Assembly (NCBI RefSeq): GCF_000466425.1
Contig: NZ_KE992083.1
Span: 1-64,000 of the forward strand
Length of the DNA: 64,000 nt
Source of the DNA: Capnocytophaga sp. oral taxon 863 str. F0517
Lineage (GTDB): Bacteria > Bacteroidota > Bacteroidia > Flavobacteriales > Flavobacteriaceae
Direction of reading: 5' to 3'
Shown here: one piece after another, positions 62,945 to 64,000 of the stretch
How the letters are laid out: every line of letters begins with the position of its first letter
Position numbering within the stretch: the first letter of the stretch is position 1
Program-made: the position numbers and the translations under genes
The notes under the pieces: generated by a model
The model's input: the letters and a program-made list of their open reading frames with translations, nothing else
Databases searched by the model: none
What the model was told of the DNA's origin: nothing

Positions 62945-63814
62945 TTATATAAGTGAGGTGTTTTGAGACATCAAGGATACTAAGGAATCTCTCCAGTAAG
63001 GAATAGGAAAATTGAAATCTGTCTTGATCTTGTTCTTGTCCAATACCGAATAGGCTGGGCGTGCCGCAGGAGTGGGGAAATCCTCTGTCCTACAAGGGAT
63101 CACCTTACAATCACTACCGGCGAGCTTAAGTATCTCTACCGCAAAATCGTACCAAGAGCATACCCCTTCGTTGGAGAAGTGATAGACATCTTGTCTCCCT
63201 CTATAGAGCTTATTCTCAATAACAAAGATAATAAAGCGAGCCAAGTCTTTGGCATACGTAGGTGTACTTACTTGGTCAAATACTACCTTAAGTTCCTTAC
63301 GTTCTTTACTAATACGTAGAATATTTTTTACAAAATTGTTTCCAAAAGCAGAATAAAGCCAAGAGGTTCTTAGAATCAAGAAATCAATATCAGAGTGTTG
63401 TAAGGCACTCTCTCCCAACAACTTTGTTTGTCCATAAGCCCCCAGTGGCGAAGTCGCATCGGTTTCTGTATAAGGCGTATTTTTGTTCCCTGCAAATACA
63501 TAATCGGTAGAGAGGTGAATGCATGCACTTTTATGATCTGTACATGCTTGGGCAATATTTTTCACCGCAAGGTGATTGACCAAATTGGCATTTTCCTTAT
63601 CTATTTCAGAACCATTGACATTGGTATAGGCGGCACAATTGATGACCAATTCTATCTTATGCTTCTTAAAAAAAGCCTCTACCTTATCCGCATTGGTTAC
63701 GTCCAATTCATTTCTTGTGGTAAAAATATAGTTATTGGTGACGGACTTAGGCAATTCTTGATGAATTTCCATAGCGAGCTGTCCGCTAGCTCCAGTGATG
63801 AGTATATTTTTCAT
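62945..63814 (-). CDS. rfbD: dTDP-4-dehydrorhamnose reductase
   Basis: A 289-residue SDR enzyme that makes dTDP-L-rhamnose in the last step. GASGQLAMEI binds the cofactor, STDYVFAGN and YGQTKLLGE supply the catalytic Ser/Thr, Tyr and Lys, and RTSWLYSAFGNNFV is family-typical. Twelve base pairs separate it from rfbC upstream; it lies 1 bp before rfbB. The rfbC-rfbD-rfbB order implies a shared transcript for a surface polysaccharide precursor. Confidence 0.97.
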   Translation of the reverse strand: MKNILITGASGQLAMEIHQELPKSVTNNYIFTTRNELDVTNADKVEAFFKKHKIELVINCAAYTNVNGSEIDKENANLVNHLAVKNIAQACTDHKSACIHLSTDYVFAGNKNTPYTETDATSPLGAYGQTKLLGESALQHSDIDFLILRTSWLYSAFGNNFVKNILRISKERKELKVVFDQVSTPTYAKDLARFIIFVIENKLYRGRQDVYHFSNEGVCSWYDFAVEILKLAGSDCKVIPCRTEDFPTPAARPAYSVLDKNKIKTDFNFPIPYWRDSLVSLMSQNTSLI

Positions 63815-63826
63815 ATAATGGATGTT

Positions 63827-64000
63827 TTAATATAATTTTTCTTGGTAATCGAATAGCCAAGCCTCCTTTAGCAGTGGACTTTGCTTATCTTTTGCTGAAA
63901 GGAGTACTTCTTTTTCTGAAATTCTCCAATCTATCCCTATAGCAGGATCATTCCAAAGCACACTTCCTTCGTATGCAGGAGCGTAATAATTATCACATTT
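63827..64000 (-). CDS. rfbC: dTDP-4-dehydrorhamnose 3,5-epimerase, 5' part outside the window
   Basis: The last 57 residues are visible: KCDNYYAPAYEGSVLWNDPA, then IGIDWRISEKEVLLSAKDKQ, then SPLLKEAWLFDYQEKLY. KCxxYYxPxxExxxxWNDPxxxIxW is the conserved C-terminal half of RmlC. It epimerises C3 and C5 of the intermediate made by RfbB and passes it to RfbD. The protein starts beyond the right edge; complete family members have about 180 residues. Confidence 0.93.
   Translation of the reverse strand, partial: KCDNYYAPAYEGSVLWNDPAIGIDWRISEKEVLLSAKDKQSPLLKEAWLFDYQEKLY

Overview
The window comes from a member of the Bacteroidota, most likely a Flavobacteriia genome close to Capnocytophaga (inferred; no marker gene settles the genus). 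The evidence is a PorP/SprF protein and a giant secreted adhesin of the type IX secretion kind, a SusC/SusD pair, a DPP IV plus POT peptide-transport pair, and about twenty promoters with the Bacteroidota -7 box TAnnTTTG, several with a TTG about 20 bp upstream. No tRNA, rRNA, CRISPR array or intact insertion sequence was seen.

Layout. 1-9.3 kb (minus): a surface locus of PorP/SprF, a TPR/PD40/OmpA lipoprotein-like protein, and a secreted adhesin of more than 2,000 residues that runs off the left edge. 9.5-13.6 kb (minus): peptide transporter, DPP IV and a small membrane protein. 13.6-19.9 kb: ABC ATPase, LtaS-like sulfatase, an unknown protein, a membrane-anchored MutS-like ATPase and a gamma carbonic anhydrase. 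20.0-29.7 kb (plus): a housekeeping block rich in DNA repair (uvrA, 5-FCL, recO, ruvB) ending in lysS. 29.9-35.8 kb (minus): an AT-rich array of small immunity-type genes (SUKH, SUKH-4-like, MafI-like, DUF1629/Imm11-like, DUF4303 and unknowns) with no toxin, interrupted by gene fragments. 36.3-47.6 kb: a TonB-type receptor, DUF2797, GH3, Dyp peroxidase, thrC, comF, the rpsF-rpsR-rplI operon, an esterase-like pseudoenzyme and DHFR. 47.7-57.5 kb (minus): SusC-SusD-TlpA operon, then an RNA-repair pair (T4-type polynucleotide kinase/3'-phosphatase plus a stand-alone Pnkp/Rnl4-type RNA ligase), then a second TlpA paralogue. 57.7-61.0 kb (plus): a small unknown protein, the bifunctional NAD(P)HX repair enzyme, and two more AT-rich immunity-like genes. 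61.0-64 kb (minus): rfbC-rfbD-rfbB dTDP-rhamnose genes and an EamA transporter; rfbC is cut by the right edge.

How it fits together. The SprF/OmpA/adhesin set is expected to export and anchor a surface fibre. DPP IV and the POT carrier together release and import dipeptides. The RNA-repair pair can heal 2',3'-cyclic-phosphate/5'-OH breaks and reseal them; with the toxinless immunity array it suggests that this genome meets nuclease-type attacks from competitors, but that link is inference.
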